A stretch of DNA of 64,000 bases from CAZTNW01 sp964614945 (GCA_964614945.1 CAZTNW010000005.1:13297-77296); one strand, 5' to 3'; numbered from the stretch's first letter, positions 15,797 to 23,871 are shown. Numbers and translations are program-made. Notes: generated from the letters alone by a model not told the origin.

Positions 15797-17340
15797 GATT
15801 TTCTCCTTTTCGCCTCGGTCAGACATTCGGAGCGGGAGATCAGCATGAAGGGTCCCTCCTGGGCGTAGGCCCGGCGAAAGATTACCTCGAGCTCGCTTTC
15901 CGGCTTGTAAGGACTGAAGACCTGGTAGGGAACGGCGAGGCCCTCCAGCACCTGCTCCAGGGTGACGGATTGCTTTCCCTCTCCTGAGCTCGAAGGAGTG
16001 GGCTGGCCTCCAGTCATGGCGGTGAGCTCGTTGTCGAGGATCAGGATCAAAATGTCGGCCCGGTTGTGCACGGCGTCGACGAGAGGCGGTAGTCCGGCGT
16101 GGAAGAAGGTGGAATCGCCGATCACCGCCACCGGTTTCTTCACTCCCACGAAGGCGAGGCCCAGCGCCATCCCGATCGAAGCCCCCATGCAGAGGATGGT
16201 GTCCATCGTCTCGTAGGGAGGGAATACGGCGAGGGAGTAGCAGCCGATATCGCCTGTCACGACGGCAGGGGAAAGCTTCTTCAGAGTACGGAAGGTGTTG
16301 GCGTAGCCGCAGCCGGGGCAAAAGGTGGGATAGCGAGGCGGGAGTCCTTCGAGAGGGGGAGAGGGGGAGTAGGGGAGGCCCAGGGCTTTAGCCACGAGGT
16401 CGGGAGTCATCTCCCACTGCGCCGGGAAAGTGCGATCGAGCTTGCCGTGTACCTTGAGAGATCTCCTGGCCAGTGCCCGCTCGATCACTGGTTCTCCCTC
16501 CTCCACCACCCAGATCTCCTCGCAGTGATCCAAGAACTGCTCGAGGAGCTTACCCGGCGGGGGGTAGGTGCCGATTTTCAAAAAGGAAGATTTCCCGTCC
16601 CAATGCTCCATAGCGTAGGTGTAGGCGATGCCAGAGGCGATGATCCCCCTTTTCGATTTCAAAATCATCCGGTTGAAGGGCGATTTTTCCCCGATTTCCT
16701 CCAGAACTTTCTGCTTCTCGTTGAGCCTCTGATGGAGGACGCGGGCATGCTGGGGAACGACCACCCAGCGTTTCCTGTCCTTCTCTAACTTGAGGTCGTT
16801 TTCCTTGCGGATCTCCTCGCTCAGCTCCACCGGAGATTCGCCGTAGCAGACCCGGGTCACCAGCCGGAGGAGGACCGGCAGTTTGAGCTCTTCCGAAAGC
16901 TCGAAGGCCGTTTTCGTCATGTCATAGGCCTCCTGGGAGTCCGAGGGTTCAAGGCACAGGGTCTTGGCAAAGGCGGCGAAGAGGCGAGAATCCTGCTCGT
17001 TCTGAGAAGAATACATACTCGGGTCGTCTCCCACGGCGAGGACCAAGCCCCCGTTAACCCCGGTGTAGACGCTGTTGATGAAGGGGTCGGCCGCCACGTT
17101 GAGCCCGATGTGCTTCATCGAGCAGAGGGCTCTTTTGTTGGCGTAGGAGGCTCCCAGAGCCGTCTCGTAGGCGACCTTCTCATTCGAGGACCAGACGTGG
17201 GGAACGTTCGTGCCGCTTCTGGCTACCGCCTCCTGGATTTCGGAGGCCGGCGTGCCAGGATAGGCGGTGGATAGGCTGATCCCGGCATGAATGGCTCCCC
17301 AGGCAACCGCTTCATCCCCCGACAAGAGCACTTTGTTCAA
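15793..17340 (-). CDS. iorA: Indolepyruvate:ferredoxin oxidoreductase, alpha subunit lacking ferredoxin domain
   Basis: 515-aa catalytic subunit with thiamine diphosphate. Pyrimidine-binding domain: GISLSTAYPGTPASEIQE near residues 20-37. TPP/Mg site: FCPGCGYANTF near 345, GDIGCYSL, then GDSTFFHAGL and DNELTAMTGGQPTP near 420-455. Usual IorA proteins are about 600-650 aa and end in two [4Fe-4S] ferredoxin motifs; this one stops after ISRSECLTEAKRRKS with none. The stop is clean and immediately coupled to iorB, so this is not an obvious frameshift. Electrons must leave by another carrier, or the enzyme is a variant. Likely roles are amino acid fermentation or reverse synthesis of aryl pyruvates. 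Confidence 0.92.
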   Translation of the reverse strand: MNKVLLSGDEAVAWGAIHAGISLSTAYPGTPASEIQEAVARSGTNVPHVWSSNEKVAYETALGASYANKRALCSMKHIGLNVAADPFINSVYTGVNGGLVLAVGDDPSMYSSQNEQDSRLFAAFAKTLCLEPSDSQEAYDMTKTAFELSEELKLPVLLRLVTRVCYGESPVELSEEIRKENDLKLEKDRKRWVVVPQHARVLHQRLNEKQKVLEEIGEKSPFNRMILKSKRGIIASGIAYTYAMEHWDGKSSFLKIGTYPPPGKLLEQFLDHCEEIWVVEEGEPVIERALARRSLKVHGKLDRTFPAQWEMTPDLVAKALGLPYSPSPPLEGLPPRYPTFCPGCGYANTFRTLKKLSPAVVTGDIGCYSLAVFPPYETMDTILCMGASIGMALGLAFVGVKKPVAVIGDSTFFHAGLPPLVDAVHNRADILILILDNELTAMTGGQPTPSSSGEGKQSVTLEQVLEGLAVPYQVFSPYKPESELEVIFRRAYAQEGPFMLISRSECLTEAKRRKS

Positions 17341-17406
17341 TTTTTCTCACTCCTTCATAGTGATTCAAGCGGGGAGGCGGGCACCTCCCGCTTGACAGTA
17401 TAACGC

Positions 17407-18333
17407 TCATTGGCCTTCGAAATCGAGGCCGATGTCTCGGAAAGCTCCTTCGAGTTCCTGGCTTCCCTCGAGAGTTCCCCGAAAAAGGTCTCCCCTCTCC
17501 TTGAGCCGATTAAAGATCGTGCGTAAGTTGAACTCCCTGGGATCCAGATCGTCCCTCAGCTCCTCCCACTCGAGCGGGCAGGATACCGGGGCTCCTGGGC
17601 GGGGCCTGATGCTGTAGACGGAGGCCAGAGTCTTGGAAATGATGTTTTGGGTGTAATCAATGCGGACTTTTCCGCTGCGCTTCTTGAGTCTCCATTCCTC
17701 CGTGATCAAATTTGGAACGGCCTTGGCGATCAGGATGGCGATGTGCTGGGCGAACAGCCGCACCTCGTCGTAGCTGTATTTCCTCTTGATCGGTAGAAAA
17801 ACGTGCAGACCGGTAGCCCCTGAAGTCTTGAGAAAGGATCTCAATTTCAATTCATCTAAGAGCAGCTTGATCAGTCGAGCCACCTGGACCACTGAGTCCA
17901 TCCCGGCGGGAGGGGAGGGATCGAGGTCGAAGACCACGAAATCCGGGCGCTCCGGCAGATCCCTACGTGAGGACCAGGCGTGCATCTCGATGCAGGCCAG
18001 GTTGGCCAGCCAGACCAGGGTGGCACGATTGTTGCAGATCACCCAGCGGATTTCCTCGCCCTTGCTCTTAGACCAGTGCTCCCAGGTCAGGACCCATTCC
18101 GGGCGAGAGGGAGGGGCTTCCTTTTCCACGTAGCCGGGAGAGGTGATCCCGTCCGGATAGGGCCAGAGGGTTAAGGGACGATCCTGCAGGTGGGGGAGGA
18201 GGTAGGGGGATATATCCAGGTAATATCGAATCAGGTCCCTTTTGCGTAGGCCGAGATCCGGAAAGAGGATCTTATCGAGGTTGGATAGACTCAGCTTCCG
18301 CCTGTCGATCTCCACCGTTTCCCGTTCGCTCAT
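17407..18333 (-). CDS. Stand-alone LigD-type DNA polymerase/primase domain
   Basis: 308-aa archaeo-eukaryotic-primase-type polymerase as found in bacterial LigD, used in non-homologous end joining and gap filling. Catalytic features: DFVVFDLDPSP (the DxD metal site, near residue 135), SGATGLHVFLPI (near 170) and VRIDYTQN (third Asp, near 225). Nuclease and ligase domains of full LigD are absent, and no Ku or ligase gene is seen in the window, though they may lie elsewhere. It is followed at about 10 bp upstream by the DUF554 gene on the same strand. Confidence 0.92.
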   Translation of the reverse strand: MSERETVEIDRRKLSLSNLDKILFPDLGLRKRDLIRYYLDISPYLLPHLQDRPLTLWPYPDGITSPGYVEKEAPPSRPEWVLTWEHWSKSKGEEIRWVICNNRATLVWLANLACIEMHAWSSRRDLPERPDFVVFDLDPSPPAGMDSVVQVARLIKLLLDELKLRSFLKTSGATGLHVFLPIKRKYSYDEVRLFAQHIAILIAKAVPNLITEEWRLKKRSGKVRIDYTQNIISKTLASVYSIRPRPGAPVSCPLEWEELRDDLDPREFNLRTIFNRLKERGDLFRGTLEGSQELEGAFRDIGLDFEGQ

Positions 18334-18342
18334 CCTGCTACC

Positions 18343-19035
18343 TCAGGGCAGGAGGCTCTTAAAGAGCAGCTGCAGAAAAGGAGCGCAGAGGAGGGCTGGG
18401 AGTAAATTAGCCACCTTGATCCGGCGAATGGAGAGAAGCTCGAGCCCCAGGCAGATGACCAGAGCGCCGCCCGTAAAGCTCAGAGCGAGGATCACGTCGG
18501 GAGTGAAGGCAGAGGCCAGCCAGCTGGCGAGGAGGGTGATCCCCCCCTGATAGATCAGGATCACCAAAGCGGAGAAGATTACCCCGATTCCCAGGCTTCC
18601 GCTGAGGAAAATGGACGATGTCCCGTCCATGATCGCCTTTAAAAGGAGGAGTTGAAAATCGCCGCTCAAGCCGTCCTGTAACGATCCGAGGATAGTCATG
18701 GGGCCCAAGCAGAAAAGGAGACTGGCCGTCAGCGCCCCTCGCATCAAATTTCCCTGGCGGAAGCGCCCGGCCAATTTTTGATCCAATCCCTGAAAGGATT
18801 CGTCGATCCGGAGTAATTGACCCACGATCCCTCCCAGCACCAACGAGAGGAGAAGGGTCAGGCCGGAGGCGATGGAGTCCATTTTTAAGGACATCTGAAA
18901 ACCAAGGACGAGAGTGAGCAGGCCCACGGCCTGGGTGGTGATGGTAATAAAGCTCTCTGAAATTCGTCTGCGTAGGGAAAAACCCACGAGAGTACCAATC
19001 ACCACGGCGGCAATATTGATCCAGGTGCCTATCAC
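18343..19035 (-). CDS. DUF554 family membrane protein
   Basis: About 230-aa polytopic membrane protein of the YdfK/DUF554 family (function unknown). The family N-terminus IGTWINIAAVVIGTLVG begins directly after GTG 19035, followed by GGIVGQLLRIDE, FCLGPMTILGSLQDG and DGTSSIFLSGSLGIGV, which are typical internal motifs. A longer frame would extend 47 residues upstream into the divergent promoter region and has no family similarity, so the shorter form is preferred although the ribosome site is weak. Downstream is the LigD-polymerase gene. Confidence 0.87.
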   Translation of the reverse strand: MIGTWINIAAVVIGTLVGFSLRRRISESFITITTQAVGLLTLVLGFQMSLKMDSIASGLTLLLSLVLGGIVGQLLRIDESFQGLDQKLAGRFRQGNLMRGALTASLLFCLGPMTILGSLQDGLSGDFQLLLLKAIMDGTSSIFLSGSLGIGVIFSALVILIYQGGITLLASWLASAFTPDVILALSFTGGALVICLGLELLSIRRIKVANLLPALLCAPFLQLLFKSLLP

Positions 19036-19157
19036 AGGCAAGACTTTAAGGAAAAACCTTGCCAAAGGCAAGATCAGGGTGGGAAAATACCGTGGAAGGA
19101 AAAAGGAACGGAGGGCGCCTCTTCGGGCAAGGGCATGCTGCACCTGCTGGGAGAAAT

Positions 19158-19577
19158 ATGAGACAGCTGAAGACAAAGAAGAAAGTAACGACCGCGGAGA
19201 AAAGGAGGCTTTTCCGCCTTTTTCTCCTCGTCGGCTTCGTTTTCCTGCTCATTCTTTCTACCTACACTCTATCCCAACGCTTCTCCAGCTATCTCGAAGC
19301 GAGAACCGCCCTCTCAGCGGAGGAGGAAAAACTGGCCGCCCGGCGGCTCGATTACCAGGAAAGCTTGAAAATGTACGAGGAGAGCCAGTCCAGCCTCCAG
19401 ATGGAGAAGTTGGCGCGGGAGGAACTGGGGATGGTCAAGCCCGGGGAGACAGTCTATCGCTTGACACCCGACCTCATACCCCCTTCTTCTTCCCCTTCGC
19501 CTGAGCCGACTGGATCGACCTTCTGGCAACGAATGTGGCAGGTGATTTCCTCCTTCTTCTCCGGCATCTTTCGTTGA
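19158..19577 (+). CDS. FtsB/DivIC-like septum formation initiator
   Basis: 139-aa bitopic membrane protein. Basic N-terminus, one membrane helix (LFLLVGFVFLLILSTYTL, residues about 20-38), then a coiled coil to about residue 85, REELGMVKPGETVY (the conserved C-terminal FtsB/DivIC motif) and a Ser/Pro-rich tail. These proteins bridge FtsL and FtsQ in the divisome. The ATG at 19158 follows GGGAG. Position just before an S1-domain gene and tilS matches the usual gene neighbourhood of divIC/ftsB in Gram-positives. Confidence 0.85.
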   Translation: MRQLKTKKKVTTAEKRRLFRLFLLVGFVFLLILSTYTLSQRFSSYLEARTALSAEEEKLAARRLDYQESLKMYEESQSSLQMEKLAREELGMVKPGETVYRLTPDLIPPSSSPSPEPTGSTFWQRMWQVISSFFSGIFR

Positions 19578-19602
19578 TTATTTTTCTTTCTTTCCCTATA
19601 AT
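19574..19602 (+). promoter_or_regulatory. Probable sigma-70-type promoter for S1-domain gene
   Basis: TTGATT, 17-bp spacer, TATAAT. The -10 lies 40 bp before the TTG start of the S1-domain gene. It begins inside the last codon of the FtsB-like gene, so the S1 gene can be expressed separately. Confidence 0.6.
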
Positions 19603-19641
19603 TAACGACAATTTTTCCAGCTCAAGGAGGGTTATTCTGAT

Positions 19642-20010
19642 TTGCCTTTAGACGTAGGCTCCGTGGTAGAGGGCGTCGTCAGCAAAATTACTCATTTCGG
19701 CGCTTTCATCAAGCTTGCAGATGGTACGGTCGGACTGCTGCACATCTCTCAGATCGCTGATTCCTTTGTCAAAGACGTCAGTGATTTTCTTAAAGAGGGG
19801 CAGAATGTCTCAGTCAGGGTCCTCGGGTTCGACGATAAGGGCCGGCCTGATTTCTCCATGAAAAGCTTGAAGATGCCCGCAGGGCAGGAAAAAAAGCGCA
19901 GCGATCCCATGCGGAATATGGCCTTCGAGGATAAACTCTCCCGCTTTCTCAAGGAAAGCGAAGAGCGGCAACTGGACCTGCAGAAGAATCTGGAGAACAA
20001 GCGGCGCTAA
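19642..20010 (+). CDS. S1 RNA-binding domain protein (YabR-like)
   Basis: 122 aa. A single S1 OB-fold domain fills residues 4-72 (GSVVEGVVSKITHFGAFIKL, LLHISQIA, then RVLGFDDKGRPDFSMKSL), followed by a charged helical tail. Homologues such as YabR bind RNA and associate with ribosomes. TTG start at 19642 with AAGGAGG 11 bp upstream. It lies between the septum-formation gene and the initiator tRNA, as in many Gram-positive genomes. Confidence 0.88.
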   Translation: MPLDVGSVVEGVVSKITHFGAFIKLADGTVGLLHISQIADSFVKDVSDFLKEGQNVSVRVLGFDDKGRPDFSMKSLKMPAGQEKKRSDPMRNMAFEDKLSRFLKESEERQLDLQKNLENKRR

Positions 20011-20014
20011 GTAC

Positions 20015-20043
20015 TTGACCGTTCCCCTCTTTTGCGCTAAATT
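20015..20043 (+). promoter_or_regulatory. Probable promoter of initiator tRNA
   Basis: TTGACC, 17-bp spacer, TAAATT, ending 10 bp before the first base of the tRNA. It overlaps the space right after the S1-gene stop. Confidence 0.55.
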
Positions 20044-20053
20044 CTTTGTGTGA

Positions 20054-20130
<77 letters not shown>

Positions 20131-20136
20131 ATCAAT

Positions 20137-20158
20137 TTAGATAATAATTATTACCTAA
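20137..20158. repeat. AT-rich palindrome, possible regulator site
   Basis: TTAGATAATAATTATTACCTAA, a 22-bp near-perfect palindrome (one mismatched pair) 6 bp after the tRNA. The TTAG...CTAA ends recall DtxR-family boxes, though the total length differs from the 19-bp consensus. A DtxR-type gene ends 240 bp downstream. The 268-bp stretch from 20131 to 20398 contains no convincing gene. Confidence 0.4.
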
Positions 20159-20398
20159 ACTTTAATTTTCGTTTACTTATCTGCACCGAACATCGCGCTA
20201 ACCTTATCCTGACCTTTTCTTGACTCTTCGGGTTTCCCCCTAGACGCGAATTCTCTGCTTCGCGTTCTTGTCCCCCTCTGATCTTGAGCGGAAAATTGAT
20301 TCCCACGATGTAATAAGTGGCGACCTAGAGTATGAGCGATATCTCACCTGCGCGTTCGCTGGGTAATTCTTCTCTCAAACCCGATATGCCGTCCTACC

Positions 20399-20809
20399 TT
20401 AACTTCTTCTGGGAACTTTATTCCGATACCCGTGCTTACCTCTCATACAAGGAGGAAAGAGAAATTTCTCCAACTTTTCTCGGCTGGCCTGGCTCAAGGT
20501 ATGTTCCATCTGGCATGCGTCTTTTTCGGCAACATGAGATGGAACCCCTAAAACATCAACCAGGAGCTTATATGACAATTCAAAACGCCGGGAGACATCC
20601 CTGGCGATTTCACCTCCTTCAGCAGTAAGCTCGACTCTGCCGTGTTTCTGGTGCTTAACCAGCCCGGCGCCGACAAGTTTAACCAAGGCCTCGGTAACGC
20701 TTGCTGGCTTGATGTGCAACACTTTGCTGATATCGGTAACTCTGACAATTCTTTCTCCTGCTCCGAGCAATGCTATTATTTTGAGATAATCCTCAGCACT
20801 TTTATTCAC
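20399..20809 (-). CDS. DtxR-family metal-dependent repressor
   Basis: 136-aa regulator. Residues 1-65 form the winged helix (DYLKIIALLGAGERIVRVTDISK, then HIKPASVTEALVKLVGAGLV). The dimer/metal domain follows with DACQMEHTLS, the Cys-x2-Glu-His metal site of iron-type DtxR proteins rather than the manganese-type MntR. It lacks the C-terminal SH3-like domain. The GTG at 20809 follows AGGAAAGG. It probably senses Fe2+; no iron-transport gene is adjacent, so targets are unknown. It begins an accessory-looking segment between two tRNA genes. Confidence 0.85.
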   Translation of the reverse strand: MNKSAEDYLKIIALLGAGERIVRVTDISKVLHIKPASVTEALVKLVGAGLVKHQKHGRVELTAEGGEIARDVSRRFELSYKLLVDVLGVPSHVAEKDACQMEHTLSQASREKLEKFLFPPCMRGKHGYRNKVPRRS

Positions 20810-20889
20810 AAGGGCCTTTCCTATTTGTTTGATCCTGAATTAAACGAGACTAATCCCGTCGGCCTTCCTTTTTCATTGGAGACATCTGG

Positions 20890-21027
20890 CTATTCAATCA
20901 TCCGGCATTGAGAGCAGGCTTTATCTCTTTTCGCCAGCTCGCAGCCGGAACAGCAGCTTACCTTGCTCGATTTTACTTCCTGCTGGATAATGACCTGATT
21001 ACCAGCAGATCGGTTACACCAGTACAA
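20890..21027 (-). CDS. Small Cys-rich ORF (45 aa), unrecognised
   Basis: TTG-started frame with GGAG 6 bp upstream encodes a 45-residue peptide with six cysteines; the last part reads SCCSGCELAKRDKACSQCR, suggesting a metal-binding knuckle. I do not recognise a family. It lies between the DtxR gene and a TM2-like remnant on the same strand, overlapping the latter by 14 bp. It could be a real small protein or the tail of a decayed gene. Confidence 0.3.
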   Translation of the reverse strand: MYWCNRSAGNQVIIQQEVKSSKVSCCSGCELAKRDKACSQCRMIE

Positions 21028-21198
21028 GTTGTCTCCATTTCACACCGCCGATAATGCCATCTACTATTCCACCAAACCAGCAGAAGAGAGCTAGTCCATC
21101 CAATCCGCCAGCAGTGAACCTAGAGCGCAGGTCAAATGGAAGACAGCCAGCATAGCCAGGAGAAAGATGAGGATGTCCAGTAAACGGTGAGTCAACAC
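21014..21198 (-). pseudogene. Possible frameshifted TM2-domain gene remnant
   Basis: In one frame the sequence encodes HRLLDILIFLLAMLA, a membrane-like helix, and in another frame, directly downstream, GYAGCLPFDLRSRFTAGGLD and ALFCWFGGIVDGIIGG, which together resemble the two helices of a TM2 domain (normally GxxGxHRFYLG plus a second helix with an Asp). A single frameshift near 21155 would join them. The likeness is from memory of the family and weak; the 21199-21348 stretch upstream has no gene. Confidence 0.3.
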
Positions 21199-21348
21199 CC
21201 GTCGAGTTTATCCGAAAAGGATTGTCCCTGGGCGGTGCTTGCGGGTGTAATACAATACCTCTCGGAACATGGCTGATGAAACTCGTAGCAGCGGCCGGCG
21301 ATCAGGAAAGCGGCATATGCCTGTACTGTAAAATCCACCTGGCGTGTT

Positions 21349-23121
21349 TTACATGTTTGCATTGTCATTGTTTTCGCAATAAGGAACTTTGCATTTTTTG
21401 CGGCAGGCCTCGCAGTCCCCATGCCACCGGCAGTTGATTTGGGGACAGGGGCATTTGCGACTACTGGATGACAACCGATAATTATTCAACTCGATGCCTT
21501 CGTTTTGTCTACGACGGAATCGTTCCCGAAAAAATAGATGCCGGTGTACCATGGCGTCTTGTTCTGGCTGATAGGCATCAGCTATTGTGTAATTTCCTCT
21601 TGACGGCATGAACTTCATCGTCAAGGTAGCGCCGATGATGCCGACGGCGCAGATTATCAGCAATATTACCTGCCAGCCATCCATGAAGCTCCCGCCGGCT
21701 ATCTGCAAGAAACTTTGCTGCAAGCCCTCTGGAAGCCGGGAAGCGACCGTTACCGCCGCCCCAATCGACCCTTTGGCCGCGTCTGCAATTTCAGCCGGGA
21801 GGGAAGCCAATTGCCCCCCTAATGCGGCTGCCATCTTTGCCTGGTAGACGCTGCTGAGAGCCGAGCCGAGGGCAGCCACACCAAGCGCGCCGCCCACCTG
21901 AAAAGCAACGTTGCCGATAGCTGAGCCGACTCCGGCGCTGGTCTTCGGCACCGCACCCAGCACTGCATTCAGGGAAGGGGTCATGATATTACCCATAAAA
22001 TAGCTGGCGCCAAACATTAGTAAGCCAATCTGCCAGTAGGCTGTGCCTGTCTGCCAGAAAGCGATGACCGGGGCCAGCGTCGTCATCCCTAGGAAACCGG
22101 CGGCTACCACGGCTCTGGTCCCCCATTTGGCGACGGTACGGTTACTTGACATCGAACCGAAGGCATAGCCGAAGGCGATAGGGAGGAAGCGGATGCCGGT
22201 TTCCATAGCGGAGTAACCTTTGACGAATTGCATATACATCGTGAAGGCAAACAGCAGCCCGAACATCGCCACCGTCATAACGGTGATGCCGCCGGAGCCA
22301 GCCGATAAGCAAGGATTACGGAATAGCTGGAAATCCAGCATCGGGGTACTGGCCTTGCGTTCCCAAAGGATGAACAGGAAAGCGGTGATGACAAACCCAC
22401 CCAGACAAGCCAGCACCGCCGGATTGATCCAGCCCCAATCGCTACCCTTAATCAGACCGAATACCAGCAGGAACAGCATTATGACGGAGAGAAAAGTTCC
22501 TGGAATATCAATCCGGCGGGGGTTGGAGTCCCGGCTATTGGGTATCAGGAAAAACCCGGCAGCCAGTGCCACGCCGACGATAGGTATATTGATAAGAAAG
22601 ACGGAGCTCCAGGAGAAATGCTCCAGCAGTAAGCCTCCCAGGAGAGGCCCCAGTGCCACGCCGATACCGTTCATCGCGCCCCAAGCACCGATGGCTTTGC
22701 CACGTTCCTCGGGCGGGAAGATATTGGTAATGATTGCTAGCGTCGCCGGCATAATCATAGCGGCTCCGACTCCCATAAAAGCCCGCGCTGCTATCAGATG
22801 ACCAGCGGAACCAGCCAATACCGCTCCCAGGCTAGCCGATCCGAAAATCATCATACCGATGCGCAGTATGGTTGCCCGGCCGATACGGTCACCCAGCGTG
22901 CCCATGGTGAGAAGCAATGTGGCGAAAGCCAGAATATAGGCGTCAACCATCCATTGCAGTTGGGAGATAGTGGCTCCCAGTTCGCGCTGTATGGTCGGCA
23001 ATGCGACATTGAGGATTGTATGGTCTATAACCACAATAAGTATAGCCAACGCCAGCACTAGGAATGTCCACCACCGCCGCTTTAAGATTTGTGTTCCTTT
23101 AGATAGTCTCTGCTCAGCCAT
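21349..23121 (-). CDS. DHA2-family (EmrB/QacA-type) MFS transporter with Cys-rich tail
   Basis: 590-aa, about 14 membrane segments. Family motifs: DHTILNVALPTIQREL in helix 1 (motif D1), GTLGDRIGRATILRIG (motif A), and ALGPLLGGLLLEHFSW (motif C, drug antiporters). The last ~75 residues are soluble and carry CPCPQINCRWHGDCEACR plus three more Cys, like small clostridial Cys-rich proteins that occur alone. Such a fusion is unusual. The gene is preceded by an operator also found before the neighbouring tetR gene, so it is probably the induced target. Exports an unknown toxic compound with proton exchange. Confidence 0.9.
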   Translation of the reverse strand: MAEQRLSKGTQILKRRWWTFLVLALAILIVVIDHTILNVALPTIQRELGATISQLQWMVDAYILAFATLLLTMGTLGDRIGRATILRIGMMIFGSASLGAVLAGSAGHLIAARAFMGVGAAMIMPATLAIITNIFPPEERGKAIGAWGAMNGIGVALGPLLGGLLLEHFSWSSVFLINIPIVGVALAAGFFLIPNSRDSNPRRIDIPGTFLSVIMLFLLVFGLIKGSDWGWINPAVLACLGGFVITAFLFILWERKASTPMLDFQLFRNPCLSAGSGGITVMTVAMFGLLFAFTMYMQFVKGYSAMETGIRFLPIAFGYAFGSMSSNRTVAKWGTRAVVAAGFLGMTTLAPVIAFWQTGTAYWQIGLLMFGASYFMGNIMTPSLNAVLGAVPKTSAGVGSAIGNVAFQVGGALGVAALGSALSSVYQAKMAAALGGQLASLPAEIADAAKGSIGAAVTVASRLPEGLQQSFLQIAGGSFMDGWQVILLIICAVGIIGATLTMKFMPSRGNYTIADAYQPEQDAMVHRHLFFRERFRRRQNEGIELNNYRLSSSSRKCPCPQINCRWHGDCEACRKKCKVPYCENNDNANM

Positions 23122-23135
23122 GATAATCTCTTCTG

Positions 23136-23153
23136 TTAGTTAGTACTTACTGA
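23136..23153. promoter_or_regulatory. TetR-type operator before the MFS gene
   Basis: TTAGTTAGTACTTACTGA, near-palindromic, 15 bp before the transporter ATG. It matches 15 of 18 bases of a second copy at 23854-23871 before tetR, which strongly suggests one regulator controls both promoters. Confidence 0.65.
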
Positions 23154-23168
23154 GTTTCGATTTATAAA

Positions 23169-23199
23169 AATAGAGGTTGCTATTCAGGCAACCTCTATT
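23169..23199 (-). terminator. Intrinsic terminator of tetR
   Basis: Perfect 12-bp stem AATAGAGGTTGC/GCAACCTCTATT with 7-nt loop; on the minus strand the stem is followed by TTTTTATAAAT. It lies 10 bp past the tetR stop and separates tetR from the MFS promoter. Confidence 0.8.
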
Positions 23200-23209
23200 G
23201 AAGCCGTCT

Positions 23210-23842
23210 CTACTTTTTCTTCAGACCTCTCAGATAGATGTCAACCAGTGTTGTTACCACTTCCTCATCCGAGAAGGGCAGTACCGGGCCGATTATCGCA
23301 GCCTCCTGATCAGCGATATACATGAAAATTGCTTCAACAAAAAACCGCGCAGCAATCCCGGCGTTCGTTTTAACGAACACTCCTTCGTCAACCTTCTTCT
23401 GGATATACCCAGTTATCAGGGTGAGTATGGAAGGCCCGGTTTCATCGGCCCGGGTCAGCTCTCCGAAGTGACCACCCTCAAGAGAGCTGTATAACGCCAG
23501 CTTCATGATTCTTGGATCTCCCCGGTTATGCTTGATAAAGTGCATAGCAATCGTCTGGAAAAAGCTGGCCTCGTCAGCTTCAGCTTCTTTGAGCTGCTTT
23601 TTTAGTTCGTCACTCAACGGGTGGGAATGGAAAAGGGCAGCTAGTGCCGCCTTTATCAGGCCCTCTTTCGTCTTGAAATGCTGGAAAATCAGAGCCTCGC
23701 TGACTCCGATTATATCGGCAATTTCCTTGGTCCGAGTCCGGTCAAAGCCTTTTTTGGCGAAGAGCGTCAGAGCAGTGTCTATGATCTGCGCCTTTCTTTC
23801 CTCGCCCTTGAGCCGTTCTTTTCCTCTAAGTCCGGGTTGCAT
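23210..23842 (-). CDS. TetR-family transcriptional repressor
   Basis: 210-aa regulator. Residues 15-60 contain the TetR helix-turn-helix (AQIIDTALTLFAKKGFDRTR, IADIIGVSEALIFQHFKTKEGL); the rest is a helical ligand-binding domain. ATG 23842 is chosen for AAGGAG 8 bp upstream; a longer frame starting at 23914 would cover its own operator. It is transcribed toward the DHA2-family exporter and terminated before it. Two near-identical palindromes, one ahead of each gene, indicate autorepression and exporter control. The inducer is presumably the exporter's substrate. Confidence 0.92.
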   Translation of the reverse strand: MQPGLRGKERLKGEERKAQIIDTALTLFAKKGFDRTRTKEIADIIGVSEALIFQHFKTKEGLIKAALAALFHSHPLSDELKKQLKEAEADEASFFQTIAMHFIKHNRGDPRIMKLALYSSLEGGHFGELTRADETGPSILTLITGYIQKKVDEGVFVKTNAGIAARFFVEAIFMYIADQEAAIIGPVLPFSDEEVVTTLVDIYLRGLKKK

Positions 23843-23853
23843 ACTATATCTCC

Positions 23854-23871
23854 TTAGTGAGAACTTACTAA
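23854..23871. promoter_or_regulatory. TetR-type operator before tetR
   Basis: TTAGTGAGAACTTACTAA, an imperfect 18-bp palindrome 12 bp before the tetR ATG, overlapping its ribosome-site region. Partner of the copy at 23136-23153. From 23872 to 24085 I see no gene. Confidence 0.65.

Noticed and set aside
15797..16321. N-terminal extension of iorB
   Set aside because: Lies inside iorA in another frame; family N-terminus begins at 15796 with a good ribosome site.
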